The notes under the pieces are model-generated. The model was not told the DNA's origin. It searched no databases and saw only the letters and a program-made list of their open reading frames with translations. Made by a program: the position numbers and the translations under genes. Below are positions 51,555 to 61,548 of a DNA stretch of 64,000 nt, one piece after another. The stretch is taken from the NCBI RefSeq assembly GCF_018613605.1, contig NZ_JAGGPU010000016.1:111709-175708 (forward strand), given 5' to 3'. The stretch comes from Pedobacter sp. ISL-64. Its GTDB lineage: Bacteria; Bacteroidota; Bacteroidia; Sphingobacteriales; Sphingobacteriaceae. Numbering within the stretch: position 1 is the stretch's first letter; each line of letters opens with the position of its first letter.

Positions 51555-53420
51555 TTAAACCGCTTTATACAGCACCGGCTTTAACAACATCCTATAATGC
51601 ACATTCATTGTACTCCTTAGGTTTAATTTCGCCAAAGTTAAACTCAACAGTTCTTCCCAATTCTGCCCGCTAAGGTTAAGCTGATCTGCAGGTTCGATCA
51701 AAATATCAGTGGTTTTAATAAAACCCGCATTTGGTTTATTATCCATTATCAAGCCTTTGGCCAAGGTAATGCCCTTTAATTTGTTGCCCAGTTCGTAACG
51801 GCAAAAATTGATCACATCAGCCTTCGTAATAATACGGTCGGCTGTGGTTAAACCATATTTATAAGCCTGCACCCTGTTGGTTGCATTCAATCTCGACCGG
51901 CCGCCTTTCGTTTGGCTCAATAAAAAGATACTCTCTGCATTTACCTTATTGTTATCGTATACCACTAAACGGCTTCCGGCATTAATGTGGTTGGCCTCTT
52001 CTGCTTGTGTAACCCAGATATCGAGGAATAAAATATCCGCATCGCCAATCGGTTTCAATACAATATAGCTGGGCAGTTCTTTAATGTCTTTAAGCGCCGA
52101 GCGGCTTTTTTGTTCAATAAGCGCAATATTCTGTTCCAGATTTTTAAGTATGGTACTTAAAAAATCAGGTCCGTAAGCAGTAAAAGCTGCTTTCTCATCG
52201 CGTAGCAGCTCAAAAAGGTAATCTACCAGCTCTTTGGCATTTCTCGTATCAAAGCGCTCCGTGCCTCCGTACCGGATCGAGAAAGATCCGTCTCCTTTTT
52301 CGTTCTCATTGGTGTAAGGAATCTCATTGTAACTTTTCCCTTTATTATCCTTCAGGTTTTCTACCGCAAGCATCTGATCCAATGATTCCGTTTTAATCGG
52401 TATAATATTGTTCATCGTTTTGAGCCGGTGTTTGATCTGGCTTAACCGTTTATTTACCACCGGGAACGCATTAATATAAATATGAAGCTCGTTCAGCATT
52501 TCCTGGTTTATAGCTGCGGGAAAAATTACTTTAAGCCATTTTACCGAATTATCGATCTGGTTTAAAACAGCCGGTTGGAATAGGTTGGTAAACTCAGGAG
52601 GGAGTTCTCTGCTTTCGTCGATATTAAAATCATTAAGATCGCCCAGGGTAATAAACCTGTTGCTGTAAAACTGTAAAACGTCTGCTTTAATCAGATTAAG
52701 CAATTGTTTATGCTGAAACGGAGCCTGTACCTTACCCGTTAAAGGCTCGTCCATAAAACGTTCTGTATAGGCGGCGAGCTCGTTGTTTTTGTAGAACCAT
52801 TTCCCCAGCGAGAGCAGATCGTAAGTGTTTTCGGGCACCGAATAATTTTTCCAGTCGAAAAATAAATTCAGTTTATTAAAATCCATCCAGTCTTTAATGC
52901 CGTTAAAACCTATGTATATGGTGTTTTTCTCTACAGAAGTGCCCGAAAGGCTATTATGTATAGGCTGTTTGCCAAATTGTTCTACATTAAAAAGGGTATT
53001 TCCGGTAACGATGTATCTTATCGATGCATTATTTAATTTTACGGTATGCAGCGGGCTAAAAAAAATATCGGTTTTCTTGGCCTTATCATTTTCCTGCGGG
53101 ATATTCTTTTTAAATGCAAACTGCGAATAGATCGAAAGGTAGTCTTGTTGTTCAATCGGTCTGGCGTGCATAATGGCATGGGCCGGTAACGATGAAGTTA
53201 AATGATCGGGCGCTAAAATACGGCTGATCTTATCAAAGATCCTGTTCTCTAAATTTTTAACATCATTGGATACATTAAAAAGCTCATTGCTTAATGCCTC
53301 AATAATCAGTCTAACAAGTGGATCGAAGTCGTTACTGTCTTTAATATTCCAGAAATCTTCAGCATTTTTTAAAATTCTGTTCCGGATCTCATCTTTTGAT
53401 GAATAAAAAACTGGTTTCAT
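51555..53420 (-). CDS. tssF: Type VI secretion baseplate protein TssF
   Basis: Protein of 621 residues. The N-terminal region DPLVRLIIEALSNELFNVSN, followed by LENRIFDKISRILAPDHL and PAHAIMHARP, corresponds to the TssF/VasA start where LARLIEAFAFLAAR and lyPhylrPlPsmai-like patterns occur; SFSIRYGGTERFDTRNAKEL further on fits too. TssF with TssG and TssE forms the wedge around the spike. It lies 26 bases after tssE on the same strand, so both are one operon. Confidence 0.88.
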   Translation of the reverse strand: MKPVFYSSKDEIRNRILKNAEDFWNIKDSNDFDPLVRLIIEALSNELFNVSNDVKNLENRIFDKISRILAPDHLTSSLPAHAIMHARPIEQQDYLSIYSQFAFKKNIPQENDKAKKTDIFFSPLHTVKLNNASIRYIVTGNTLFNVEQFGKQPIHNSLSGTSVEKNTIYIGFNGIKDWMDFNKLNLFFDWKNYSVPENTYDLLSLGKWFYKNNELAAYTERFMDEPLTGKVQAPFQHKQLLNLIKADVLQFYSNRFITLGDLNDFNIDESRELPPEFTNLFQPAVLNQIDNSVKWLKVIFPAAINQEMLNELHIYINAFPVVNKRLSQIKHRLKTMNNIIPIKTESLDQMLAVENLKDNKGKSYNEIPYTNENEKGDGSFSIRYGGTERFDTRNAKELVDYLFELLRDEKAAFTAYGPDFLSTILKNLEQNIALIEQKSRSALKDIKELPSYIVLKPIGDADILFLDIWVTQAEEANHINAGSRLVVYDNNKVNAESIFLLSQTKGGRSRLNATNRVQAYKYGLTTADRIITKADVINFCRYELGNKLKGITLAKGLIMDNKPNAGFIKTTDILIEPADQLNLSGQNWEELLSLTLAKLNLRSTMNVHYRMLLKPVLYKAV

Positions 53421-53446
53421 GTGTAGAATATTTGGGGCGTTTTAGA

Positions 53447-53881
53447 TTAAGTTGATAATGGGCTAAGAAATAAAGCGGTGTTAAAAAAATATTTTTCTCC
53501 TGTGGTTTTTATTAGTGCTCTAACGCTAATATCTACCTTTTTTTTAATCTCGGTTATCTTACGTAGTGGGTATACATTTTCTACCTCAGTAATACGTACT
53601 TCTACCTCGGTATTATATATCCTAAATTCACAGTCGGTGATGGATTTTAGCAACGATTTGCGGAATTTTTCCTCCCAAATGCTCTCGCTCACGATTAACT
53701 CAAAGTCGAGATCCCATATTTCACATCCAAAATCGTTATGGAACCGATGCTCCCCAAAACGGGTAAAAATAATCAGTTCTAGGTGGTTCGAAATCGATTT
53801 TCCGAGGTCAGTTGGCTGAAGGCCAATGCCTGAGAAAACCGACCTAAATCTGAAGGGTTTGTTGTAAAAATTTCCAGACAT
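53447..53881 (-). CDS. tssE: Type VI secretion baseplate protein TssE (gp25-like)
   Basis: Protein of 144 residues, gp25/TssE fold. The block NHLELIIFTRFGEHRFHNDFGCEIWDLDFE matches the conserved centre of phage gp25 (x-L-L-x-T-x-x-G-E-R-x-x-x-P-x-F-G-C-x-x), the part that starts sheath assembly. First gene of the tssE-tssF operon, divergent from the TssO-like genes across a 178-base gap. Confidence 0.88.
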   Translation of the reverse strand: MSGNFYNKPFRFRSVFSGIGLQPTDLGKSISNHLELIIFTRFGEHRFHNDFGCEIWDLDFELIVSESIWEEKFRKSLLKSITDCEFRIYNTEVEVRITEVENVYPLRKITEIKKKVDISVRALIKTTGEKYFFNTALFLSPLST

Positions 53882-54059
53882 ACACGGTTTGGCTTAAAGT
53901 TTGTTAAAAGTAAAAGAAATAATATCGTTTTAATAACCAAACAACAAATATTAAAAATTGTTATAGTACAGTGTTAATTTGAAAATTTTGAATGATTTTA
54001 TGTGAGGGAGATGTCAGATTAATATGATAACCAACGCTATGTGAAACTATTAATGCTCT

Positions 54060-54581
54060 ATGAAACCCATTAATGCCATCGAAATCAGGACTGCTTATAC
54101 GAGGTTTATTTTGAACTTTGTATTCCTAACGTTTTTCTCTATTCTCTGTATTTATCTCTTTTTTGCCGCATCCGATTATGAGTATACCCTGCTCGATAAA
54201 AAGGTAAAGGAAACCGAAAAACTATCTTATCTAAGAAAAGATATCAATACCAATTTCGACCTTATCCTTGTCCGTTTTAAAGAACTTGCCCAATACCGCG
54301 ATTACAATGCCAACGAAATGAGCAAACAGAGTATCCTTTTGGGCGATATCCAAAGCGCTAACAACAGGATTAAAGACCTTATTTCCAAAAAAACGCAAAC
54401 CAGTCCGAGTTTTGATCTCTACGCCAAAATAAACAACAATGTTGGTGCAATGGCCGATCTACAAGATTCGCTTATTAAATCAAGGGGCGATATTCAAAGG
54501 TATAAGGAACAGATAAACGATTGCCACCGCGCAAACCAGGCTACGGCAACGAAGATCAGAAACGGACGGTTCGGCCGATAA
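54060..54581 (+). CDS. tssO: TssO-like inner-membrane protein 1
   Basis: Protein of 173 residues: one membrane helix near the N-terminus (about 15-36, ILNFVFLTFFSILCIYLFFA) and a long helical, probably coiled-coil periplasmic part (DKKVKETEKLSYLRKDINTN, QSANNRIKDLISKK). This is the topology of TssO of T6SS-iii. The next gene has the same topology and length, so either or both may be TssO; assignment between them is by topology only. First gene of the long tss operon. Confidence 0.7.
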   Translation: MKPINAIEIRTAYTRFILNFVFLTFFSILCIYLFFAASDYEYTLLDKKVKETEKLSYLRKDINTNFDLILVRFKELAQYRDYNANEMSKQSILLGDIQSANNRIKDLISKKTQTSPSFDLYAKINNNVGAMADLQDSLIKSRGDIQRYKEQINDCHRANQATATKIRNGRFGR

Positions 54582-54591
54582 TTAAACGATT

Positions 54592-55077
54592 ATGATAAAA
54601 TTAAGTATAAAAGAAAGACGCGAACAATTCTTGTTTTTTATAGCGCTGTTTGTTTTTACCGTAGGGCTTTTAAGTTTTGGTATTTTTTATAGTGATAAAT
54701 CGCGCTACGAAATCTCCAAAGAAGAGCTTGAAGTGAAAATCAGCGAGAACGAAACATTCGAAAGTATGGTAAAAGAAACTTCGCCTACTATTGATACCAC
54801 TTATAAACAGATAACCCGCTACAACCCAAATGTACAGGCGGTTTTCTTGAAAAACGATATACAGAACTCATTAGGCTCTATCAGGGCCGCGTTTGACCGT
54901 AAAGCATCAGACCAGCGCTATAAAATATTTGTTCAAACGGCACAGCTGTACGACAGGTTATTTTACGATAGGCAGGAACAGAACAGAAACATTACGGATA
55001 TCGAATTGCATAAACGACAATTGGACGATTGTATTCTCAACAGGCGACAATTGCAGCAAACGATATCTGCTAGATAA
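54592..55077 (+). CDS. TssO-like inner-membrane protein 2
   Basis: Protein of 161 residues with basic N-terminus (KERREQFLFF), one membrane helix (about 13-33) and a helical tail ending DIELHKRQLDDCILNRRQLQQ, parallel to the end of gene 1 (YKEQINDCHRA) with a shared N/D-D-C motif. Probably a paralogue and partner of the upstream protein in the envelope complex; this one may be the true TssO. Ten bases after gene 1. Confidence 0.7.
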   Translation: MIKLSIKERREQFLFFIALFVFTVGLLSFGIFYSDKSRYEISKEELEVKISENETFESMVKETSPTIDTTYKQITRYNPNVQAVFLKNDIQNSLGSIRAAFDRKASDQRYKIFVQTAQLYDRLFYDRQEQNRNITDIELHKRQLDDCILNRRQLQQTISAR

Positions 55078-55111
55078 ATACCTCAAAAACAACCTATAAA
55101 AAACGCTACCT

Positions 55112-56089
55112 ATGTCTGACACAAACACCAAGCAAGTTAATTCAAATTCGCAGGGCTATGTTATTCTCTACATCCTATTAGCTGTATTGCTCTTAACAGG
55201 TCTTATTTTCCTATTTAAAAGTTCATTGTTCGAAAAAAGGACAATTGATGCGCGGATCTTAAAAGATGAAATTTATTTAAATGAAAGCCTGGTTTTTACC
55301 GATAATACCCCAAAAGCTACAAAATGGTTATGGGAATTCGGAAACGGTGAAAAAGCCACCACAAAAACCGGTTCTTATCACTACACAAAGCCCGACACTT
55401 ACATTGTGCGCTTAACTGTTGATGGAGAACTCCGTCAGGAATTTCCGGTTACCGTACGCGATACCGTTCATACACCAGTTGTAGATAGTGTATTAACCAT
55501 TAGCGGCCCAACCGCGGGTTTGGTTAATGAAGAAATCAGGCTCGAAGGAGACGGGGAAGGAAAAGATTTCGAATGGTCGTTCGGCGAAACTGGACGCGTA
55601 GATGTTAAAGGAAAAACTGCTTTATACACCTACCGGGCCCCAGGGAAATATGTGGTACGCCTGCGCTCGGATAAAAGCCGTAAACCTGCTTTCCTAAACA
55701 TTTTGATCACTGATCCAAATGCCGAAATCGTTGAAGATATTGTTGCGCCTGGTGATGGCGAACGTAAAACCATTGATGATATCAGGGCCCGTTTACAGGC
55801 CATTGCCAATGGTGCCGATTTTAATTCCAACTATTACTATCTCGTTAACAAATACATGTGCGGTAACGAAAAAGTAACGGTAAATGTAGAAATGAACGGT
55901 AAGAAAAAACAGACCGATATTTATTCGTACTGCATGGGACTCACCTTTGGGGGCGAAATAGCCGTTGATGAAGCGCAGCTAACCATCAAGCCAAATTCCA
56001 CCTGTGCCAGCTTGGTAAACATTAAGCAACATTCGGGAACGGCCCAACCTGCGGCAACAACTGCTGATGCTCCGGCCAAAACAAGATAA
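55112..56089 (+). CDS. tssP: Type VI secretion protein TssP (PKD-domain membrane protein)
   Basis: Protein of 325 residues. One membrane helix (about 18-40, YVILYILLAVLLLTGLIFLF), then two PKD-like beta-sandwich domains (about 60-125 with TKWLWEFGNGEKATT and YHYTKPDTYIVRLTV; about 135-210 with DFEWSFGETG and YTYRAPGKYVVRL), then a C-terminal domain with two Cys pairs (KYMCGNEKV, YSYCMGL, STCASLV). Matches TssP, an envelope-spanning part of T6SS-iii. Third gene of the operon. Confidence 0.83.
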   Translation: MSDTNTKQVNSNSQGYVILYILLAVLLLTGLIFLFKSSLFEKRTIDARILKDEIYLNESLVFTDNTPKATKWLWEFGNGEKATTKTGSYHYTKPDTYIVRLTVDGELRQEFPVTVRDTVHTPVVDSVLTISGPTAGLVNEEIRLEGDGEGKDFEWSFGETGRVDVKGKTALYTYRAPGKYVVRLRSDKSRKPAFLNILITDPNAEIVEDIVAPGDGERKTIDDIRARLQAIANGADFNSNYYYLVNKYMCGNEKVTVNVEMNGKKKQTDIYSYCMGLTFGGEIAVDEAQLTIKPNSTCASLVNIKQHSGTAQPAATTADAPAKTR

Positions 56090-56128
56090 ATTAATCGCTC
56101 ACCTAATTTTAAAGCTCATCTACAGATT

Positions 56129-58504
56129 ATGAAAAAATACTATGCCTTAACCCTCCTTTTTATAGGAATATCGTTTGCCTATGCACAATCGCCGGCATCC
56201 TTTGGCAAAAGAGTAAAATACATGCCTAAATCTTACGAAAGGCCTTCAGAAAGTATAAACGTAATGGACAATACCAGTAGCAGCAGTTTGCCATGGATTG
56301 TTTTTTCAGACCGTGAAGATAATTATACCACTACTGCACCAGGTGGAAGCCTGATTATGAAAAAAATCAGCTTTATGGAACCTTTCTATGTTTCAAAAGA
56401 AGAAAACGGCTACCTGAAACTGATTAAATACAAGGCCGGAATGATCAGGGGCAGAAAAATAAACGATAAAAAAAGTGCCATCAGTTATGGTTGGATTGCA
56501 AAATCTAAACTGCTTTTATGGCAACGCGCTTTCTCTAACCAAAAAACAGGTTATGCAGAAAAAGCCATCGGTATCGTAAACGGGAAAAATGCCTTAACCG
56601 AACCAAAGTTTTATTTCGATACTACTGATTCTATCTTGGTTTACAATACACCCGAACTTAAAGACCGACGTACAAAAGTAAGGTTGCACGAAATTGCCTA
56701 TATCTACAAAAAATCAGAAGATGGTAAGAAATACCTGATAGGTTCTGATGACCAGCTGGTTGCAGATACCGCTTTAAAAAGTATTTACGGTTGGGTTTCT
56801 GCCGAAGCTGTACACAGCTGGGGCGATCGTTTGTACGTTACCTCGGTTAAACCAGGAGATTACGACAGGGATGATTCTACCTCTATAGCCCTCAAAAACG
56901 GGATTAATAAAGGAACAACTTTCGTTGTAGATCCCTTATTGCCAAGGGAAAACCTGATCCTGCGTAGTGTGCCTGTTGTTTCAAGCGATGAAGGAGGTAA
57001 CACGGTAGGTATCGCTGCCGATGTTTACAATAAAAAAGACAATAAAATATTAACCATTAACGGTTCTGCGCTTTCTTATCAGGACTACCTGAACCTCCGT
57101 AAAAATAAAACCAAGGTAAATGTTGTTTTTGTTGTGGACGGTGGTAGCCCAATGACCAAATATTTTTCTGGAATGACCAATACCATCGCTTCTTTCGAAA
57201 ATATTATGGGCGATTTTGGTAAAGGAACAAAAGTGAACTTTGGTGGTGTAGTGTACCGTGGTGAAAGTGGTTGCGCTTTAAAAGGTATTTTTGTAAGCCC
57301 GATCCAGAATGATTACAGGCAGTTGATGACGTTCCTTTCAAATCAGGCTAAAAACACTGTTAGGTGTAATGGAGAAGTAAGCGAAGAGCCTGTTTTTCAG
57401 GCGATAAGAACCGGATTGGGCTTGTTTAAAGCAAAAAAGAACGAAACCAATTTAATTATTTTAGTTGGCAGTACCGGAAATACCGGCGGAACCAACAATT
57501 ACCTGATTAACGAATTGAGTGAGCAGGTTGCACAGGCAGATGCCCGTATTTTAGCCTTACAGGTGTATAGCGATTTCAATCAGTCATTTAACGATTTTGT
57601 AATCCAGGCGCGTAAACTCGTTTCCGAATCGGCTATCCGCGCTGCCGAATATAGAAAAAACACCATGGTAAAAGGCGAGGGTTTAAAAAGCTTCCAGCCT
57701 TATAATACCAGTTTACAGGATTCTATCTCTTACTATTTAGATTACCCTAAAAACAGTTTAATCCAGGGTGGGGTAGTTTTCCCGACAAAAGGTTCGGTAA
57801 ATTCTAACCAGAGCATGACGATTGCTTTACGCCGTTTCGTAAAAGAAACCAACTCCGATATCTATAACCAGATCAGTTCGTTGGATAGCGCTTTCCGTTT
57901 AACAGGCATATCGCGTAAAAACCTGACTGCCGATGTAGAAGGCTTATTGCCGGAACCCGTTGGCGCGGAAGTTGCAGACCGCATGCCGCACAATGCGTTT
58001 AAATATTATAGCACTGCAAATCTGTCGGTTGATGCAGTGAAAAACAACCCCTCAACATTACAATATGCCATCGTTTTAAATAACATGGAGTACAAGCAGA
58101 TTGTAGATGTGTTTTCGATGATGTTGGGACAGAATTTGCAGGCCGATCAGTCTTCTTTCAGGAGTAAACTTGTTAAAAATTATGTGAAAATGCCAAAACA
58201 GATGCTGGGTATTAAAGAGTCATCGGGCAACATAAAGCGTTTAACCTTGGCTAACTACATTAAATTGGTAACCGGCTTGCCTTTAAACAACAAATTTTTA
58301 GAGAAATATACGGTAGGCGATTTAAAGAACAGCTCTAAAATGCCACTCGAAGAGTTCGAAAGCTACATTAAATTATTAAATCAATCGGTTCAGCAGATTA
58401 AAAGGGCTACTCAGATTGAGCAGCAGTTTATTTCGAACGGCAAAATATATTACTACATCACCGAAAATAATTTTAACCCGGCAGTATTGCCTACAACCAA
58501 CTAA
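56129..58504 (+). CDS. tssR: Type VI secretion protein TssR
   Basis: Protein of 791 residues with signal peptide (ISFAYAQ). Residues 330-520 look like a von Willebrand A-like domain (NVVFVVDGGSPMTKYFSGMT, NLIILVGSTGNTGG); the usual MIDAS DxSxS is altered to DGGSPMT. Flanks are mixed beta and helical. It matches TssR, a large periplasmic T6SS-iii protein. tssH follows 5 bases after the stop, so the two are translationally close. Confidence 0.83.
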   Translation: MKKYYALTLLFIGISFAYAQSPASFGKRVKYMPKSYERPSESINVMDNTSSSSLPWIVFSDREDNYTTTAPGGSLIMKKISFMEPFYVSKEENGYLKLIKYKAGMIRGRKINDKKSAISYGWIAKSKLLLWQRAFSNQKTGYAEKAIGIVNGKNALTEPKFYFDTTDSILVYNTPELKDRRTKVRLHEIAYIYKKSEDGKKYLIGSDDQLVADTALKSIYGWVSAEAVHSWGDRLYVTSVKPGDYDRDDSTSIALKNGINKGTTFVVDPLLPRENLILRSVPVVSSDEGGNTVGIAADVYNKKDNKILTINGSALSYQDYLNLRKNKTKVNVVFVVDGGSPMTKYFSGMTNTIASFENIMGDFGKGTKVNFGGVVYRGESGCALKGIFVSPIQNDYRQLMTFLSNQAKNTVRCNGEVSEEPVFQAIRTGLGLFKAKKNETNLIILVGSTGNTGGTNNYLINELSEQVAQADARILALQVYSDFNQSFNDFVIQARKLVSESAIRAAEYRKNTMVKGEGLKSFQPYNTSLQDSISYYLDYPKNSLIQGGVVFPTKGSVNSNQSMTIALRRFVKETNSDIYNQISSLDSAFRLTGISRKNLTADVEGLLPEPVGAEVADRMPHNAFKYYSTANLSVDAVKNNPSTLQYAIVLNNMEYKQIVDVFSMMLGQNLQADQSSFRSKLVKNYVKMPKQMLGIKESSGNIKRLTLANYIKLVTGLPLNNKFLEKYTVGDLKNSSKMPLEEFESYIKLLNQSVQQIKRATQIEQQFISNGKIYYYITENNFNPAVLPTTN

Positions 58505-58509
58505 GGGAT

Positions 58510-61026
58510 ATGGCAGTTACAAATTTAAGCGAATCGGTCAAAACAGCCCTGCATATTGCACAGTCTTTAGCTAAAGAGTACAGAAACGAGGTTTTTACTG
58601 CGGCTCACCTGCTCAAAGGATTGATGCATAAAGATGTTGGCCTGCGCTCGTTCATTACCTCTATTGGTAAAGATGAAGAATACATTAGCGAATGGGCTGA
58701 AGTGCGGATTGACGAACAGGCAAAATCGGCGAGTTTTACGGATAATGTGAGTGGAGGGCCTGAGATTGCAGTGATTTTTGAAGAGGCCGATAATGTACGC
58801 ATTAAACTGGGATTGGATTTAATTACCCCGGTATGTGTATTAACCGCATTGGCGAAACCGGGCATCGGTTTTCAGCCCGATCAATTAAAATCGTTCCCGA
58901 TTAAAGAACGTGAAATCCTGGATCTGTATGTAAAAGATGAAGAAATTTCGAGGGTGGTTTCGCCGGATAAAACAAGCGCTGGTACTGAAAGCAAAAGCAC
59001 AGGCAATGCCCTGTATAAATACTGTATAGATAGATTACAGATGGTGCGCGATGGTAAAACCGACCCTATTATCGGCCGTGATAAAGAAACCAGGCAGATG
59101 ATGGAAATCCTTTGCCGCCGCACCAAACCAAATGTAATCCTAACCGGTGATGCCGGCGTAGGTAAAACCGCTTTGGTTGATGGTTTTGCCATTGATATCG
59201 TAAACCAGAATGTACCCGAGAGTTTAAAACCCGTGCAGCTTTTTGAGCTCGATTTAGGTTCGTTAATTGCTGGAGCCTCTTACAAGGGAGAAATAGAAGA
59301 CCGTTTAAAAAACATCATCAAAGAAATCAAGCAGTTTGAAAAGGCTGTGCTGTTTATTGATGAAATCCACACTTTATTGGATAGTAAGGGGCCGTTGGGT
59401 GCGGGTATAGGTAATTTGCTGAAACCAGAACTGGCTCGTGGCGAAATTACGGTTATCGGTGCCACAACCATTGATGAGTACCGCAAAATTATCGAGCCTG
59501 AGCAGGCTTTCAGCAGGCGTTTTGAAGTGTTGCAGGTAAATGAGCCAAACGAAGAAAGCACTATTAAAATGCTGCAGAAACTGGCCGTAAAATACGAAGA
59601 ACACCATACCTTAACCATCGAACCCGATGCTTTGGGCGAATGTGTGCGCCTGGCCAAACGTTACATGAAAGATAGGAGGCTCCCTGATTCTGCATTCGAT
59701 CTGCTCGACCGCACAATGGCTGCCATGAAAATGATGAACGATACCTCTGATCAGGTAATCGAAAGTTTGGAAGCTGATCTGGAAGCTTTAAATGCCAATG
59801 CCGAAGAATCGGAAGCAGAGAAATTTGCCGATTATAAATGGCTTTTCTCTTTGCTTCAGAATAAATTAAGTCCGGTTTTGCTGGGCCGCTTAACCGATGA
59901 AACACAGACGGATGCTTTCGAAACAGCCGATGAATACCGGGGTTATATTACCAAAAGCCTACAGGAATTAAAAAAATATGCCGCTGAAAAAAGCGATCGC
60001 ATCAGCAAACAAGATATTGCTTCTATAGTGGCCTACAAAACAGGTATCCCAATGGGTAAACTGCAGGCCGGTGAAAAGGAAAAATTGCTCAATATGGAAG
60101 CTTACCTTAAAAAGCGTGTGGTAGGGCAGGATCAGGCTTTAAAAGCTGTTTCAGATGCCATACTCGAATCGCGCAGCGGATTGAACAAAAAAGGACAGCC
60201 AATAGGATCCTTCTTTTTACTGGGGCCAACCGGAACCGGTAAAACCGAACTGGCCAAATCAATCGCCGAATTTTTATTCAACGATGAAAAAGCGATGATC
60301 CGCTTCGATATGTCCGAATTTAAAGAAGAACACAGTGCCGCCTTACTTTATGGCGCGCCTCCAGGATACGTAGGTTACGAAGAAGGTGGTTTATTGGTGA
60401 ATAAAATCAGGCAACAGCCTTATTCTGTACTGCTTTTTGATGAAATTGAAAAAGCGCACCCTTCCGTTTTCGATACCTTTTTACAGATCCTGGACGAAGG
60501 CCACATGCACGACCGTTTAGGGAAAGAGGGCGATTTTAGCAATTCACTGATTCTTTTTACCTCGAACATCGGTAGTGAATGGATTGCGGAACAGATCGGA
60601 AAAGGTGTAATCCCTGCTTCAAATCAGTTAATGGAGGTAATGGCCGGGCATTTTCGCCCCGAATTTTTAGCCAGGATCTCCGAAATTGTTCCTTTTGCGC
60701 CGATAAACGAAAGTAATGTGGTGCGTATTTTCGAAATCCAGTTAAGCAGTTTGGTACAATCGCTCAATAAAATGGGTATCGATTTTGAAATTGCAGAAGA
60801 TGCCAAAAAAATGATCGCTTTAGATGGTTTTACACCAAAATATGGTGCAAGGCAGCTATCGGCGGTTATCAGAAATCTTTTACGCAGGCCAATCTCGAAA
60901 TACATCATTTCTGGTGAACTAAAAAAAGGATCGAAGGTTGTGGTAAGCAAACATGCAGCCGAAGATAAACTCGAATGGAATATTATTCAGCCAGAAACCG
61001 TAACATTGGAACAAAAATTGAGTTAA
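58510..61026 (+). CDS. tssH: Type VI secretion AAA+ ATPase TssH (ClpV)
   Basis: Protein of 838 residues, Clp/Hsp100 layout. N-domain (about 1-150), first AAA+ with Walker A GDAGVGKT (Lys219) and Walker B LFIDEIH (Asp284-Glu285), a short middle domain, second AAA+ with GPTGTGKT (Lys578) and LFDEIEKAH (Asp644-Glu645), sensor 2 GARQL. The middle domain is too short for a ClpB disaggregase arm, and the context is T6SS. It disassembles contracted TssB/TssC sheath for reuse. Cytoplasmic hexamer. Confidence 0.92.
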   Translation: MAVTNLSESVKTALHIAQSLAKEYRNEVFTAAHLLKGLMHKDVGLRSFITSIGKDEEYISEWAEVRIDEQAKSASFTDNVSGGPEIAVIFEEADNVRIKLGLDLITPVCVLTALAKPGIGFQPDQLKSFPIKEREILDLYVKDEEISRVVSPDKTSAGTESKSTGNALYKYCIDRLQMVRDGKTDPIIGRDKETRQMMEILCRRTKPNVILTGDAGVGKTALVDGFAIDIVNQNVPESLKPVQLFELDLGSLIAGASYKGEIEDRLKNIIKEIKQFEKAVLFIDEIHTLLDSKGPLGAGIGNLLKPELARGEITVIGATTIDEYRKIIEPEQAFSRRFEVLQVNEPNEESTIKMLQKLAVKYEEHHTLTIEPDALGECVRLAKRYMKDRRLPDSAFDLLDRTMAAMKMMNDTSDQVIESLEADLEALNANAEESEAEKFADYKWLFSLLQNKLSPVLLGRLTDETQTDAFETADEYRGYITKSLQELKKYAAEKSDRISKQDIASIVAYKTGIPMGKLQAGEKEKLLNMEAYLKKRVVGQDQALKAVSDAILESRSGLNKKGQPIGSFFLLGPTGTGKTELAKSIAEFLFNDEKAMIRFDMSEFKEEHSAALLYGAPPGYVGYEEGGLLVNKIRQQPYSVLLFDEIEKAHPSVFDTFLQILDEGHMHDRLGKEGDFSNSLILFTSNIGSEWIAEQIGKGVIPASNQLMEVMAGHFRPEFLARISEIVPFAPINESNVVRIFEIQLSSLVQSLNKMGIDFEIAEDAKKMIALDGFTPKYGARQLSAVIRNLLRRPISKYIISGELKKGSKVVVSKHAAEDKLEWNIIQPETVTLEQKLS

Positions 61027-61083
61027 AACGTTAACTATTATATTATTAGAAAAAAAATAATCGTAAACCTAAATCAACATACT

Positions 61084-61530
61084 ATGTTTAATTATGAAAT
61101 TGGTGGTAACGAGCGAAAAATTGACACCTCAGAAGCTTTCGCAGAAATTGCCCACAACAAAACACTTTTTGTACAGAAACTTACCGATAACGATCCGATA
61201 AAACCCGAAAAAGTAGAGGGATTAAAAACGGTGAAAGATGTATTCGAACATTATAAACCAAATGTGAAGGTAGCTTTCGAAAAGCAGGATGGATCTACAG
61301 TTGGCGAAACAATAAACTTTAACGATCTGGGCGATTTTGGTGTGAAAAACATCATTAACCAAAGTAATTACCTTACTAATGTGAACATCGAAAGAGAAAT
61401 GTCGCTTAATGTAATCAAACAGTTAAAATCGAACAAAACCTTAAAAGCTACACTTGATGACGAAGAAACAAAGTCGGCCTTCATTAACGCTTTGAAGAAC
61501 TTTGTTGACGAATTGGAGCAAAATAAATAA
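61084..61530 (+). CDS. tssB: Type VI secretion sheath small subunit TssB (VipA)
   Basis: Protein of 148 residues, soluble. Position just before tssC, length, and blocks VEGLKTVKDVFEHYKPNVKV, INFNDLGDFGVKNIINQS and the C-terminal helix (NALKNFVDELEQNK) fit the diverged TssB of Bacteroidota. It pairs with TssC to make the contractile sheath around the Hcp tube. Confidence 0.85.
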   Translation: MFNYEIGGNERKIDTSEAFAEIAHNKTLFVQKLTDNDPIKPEKVEGLKTVKDVFEHYKPNVKVAFEKQDGSTVGETINFNDLGDFGVKNIINQSNYLTNVNIEREMSLNVIKQLKSNKTLKATLDDEETKSAFINALKNFVDELEQNK

Positions 61531-61548
61531 TCTTAACGCCAAGAAAAC

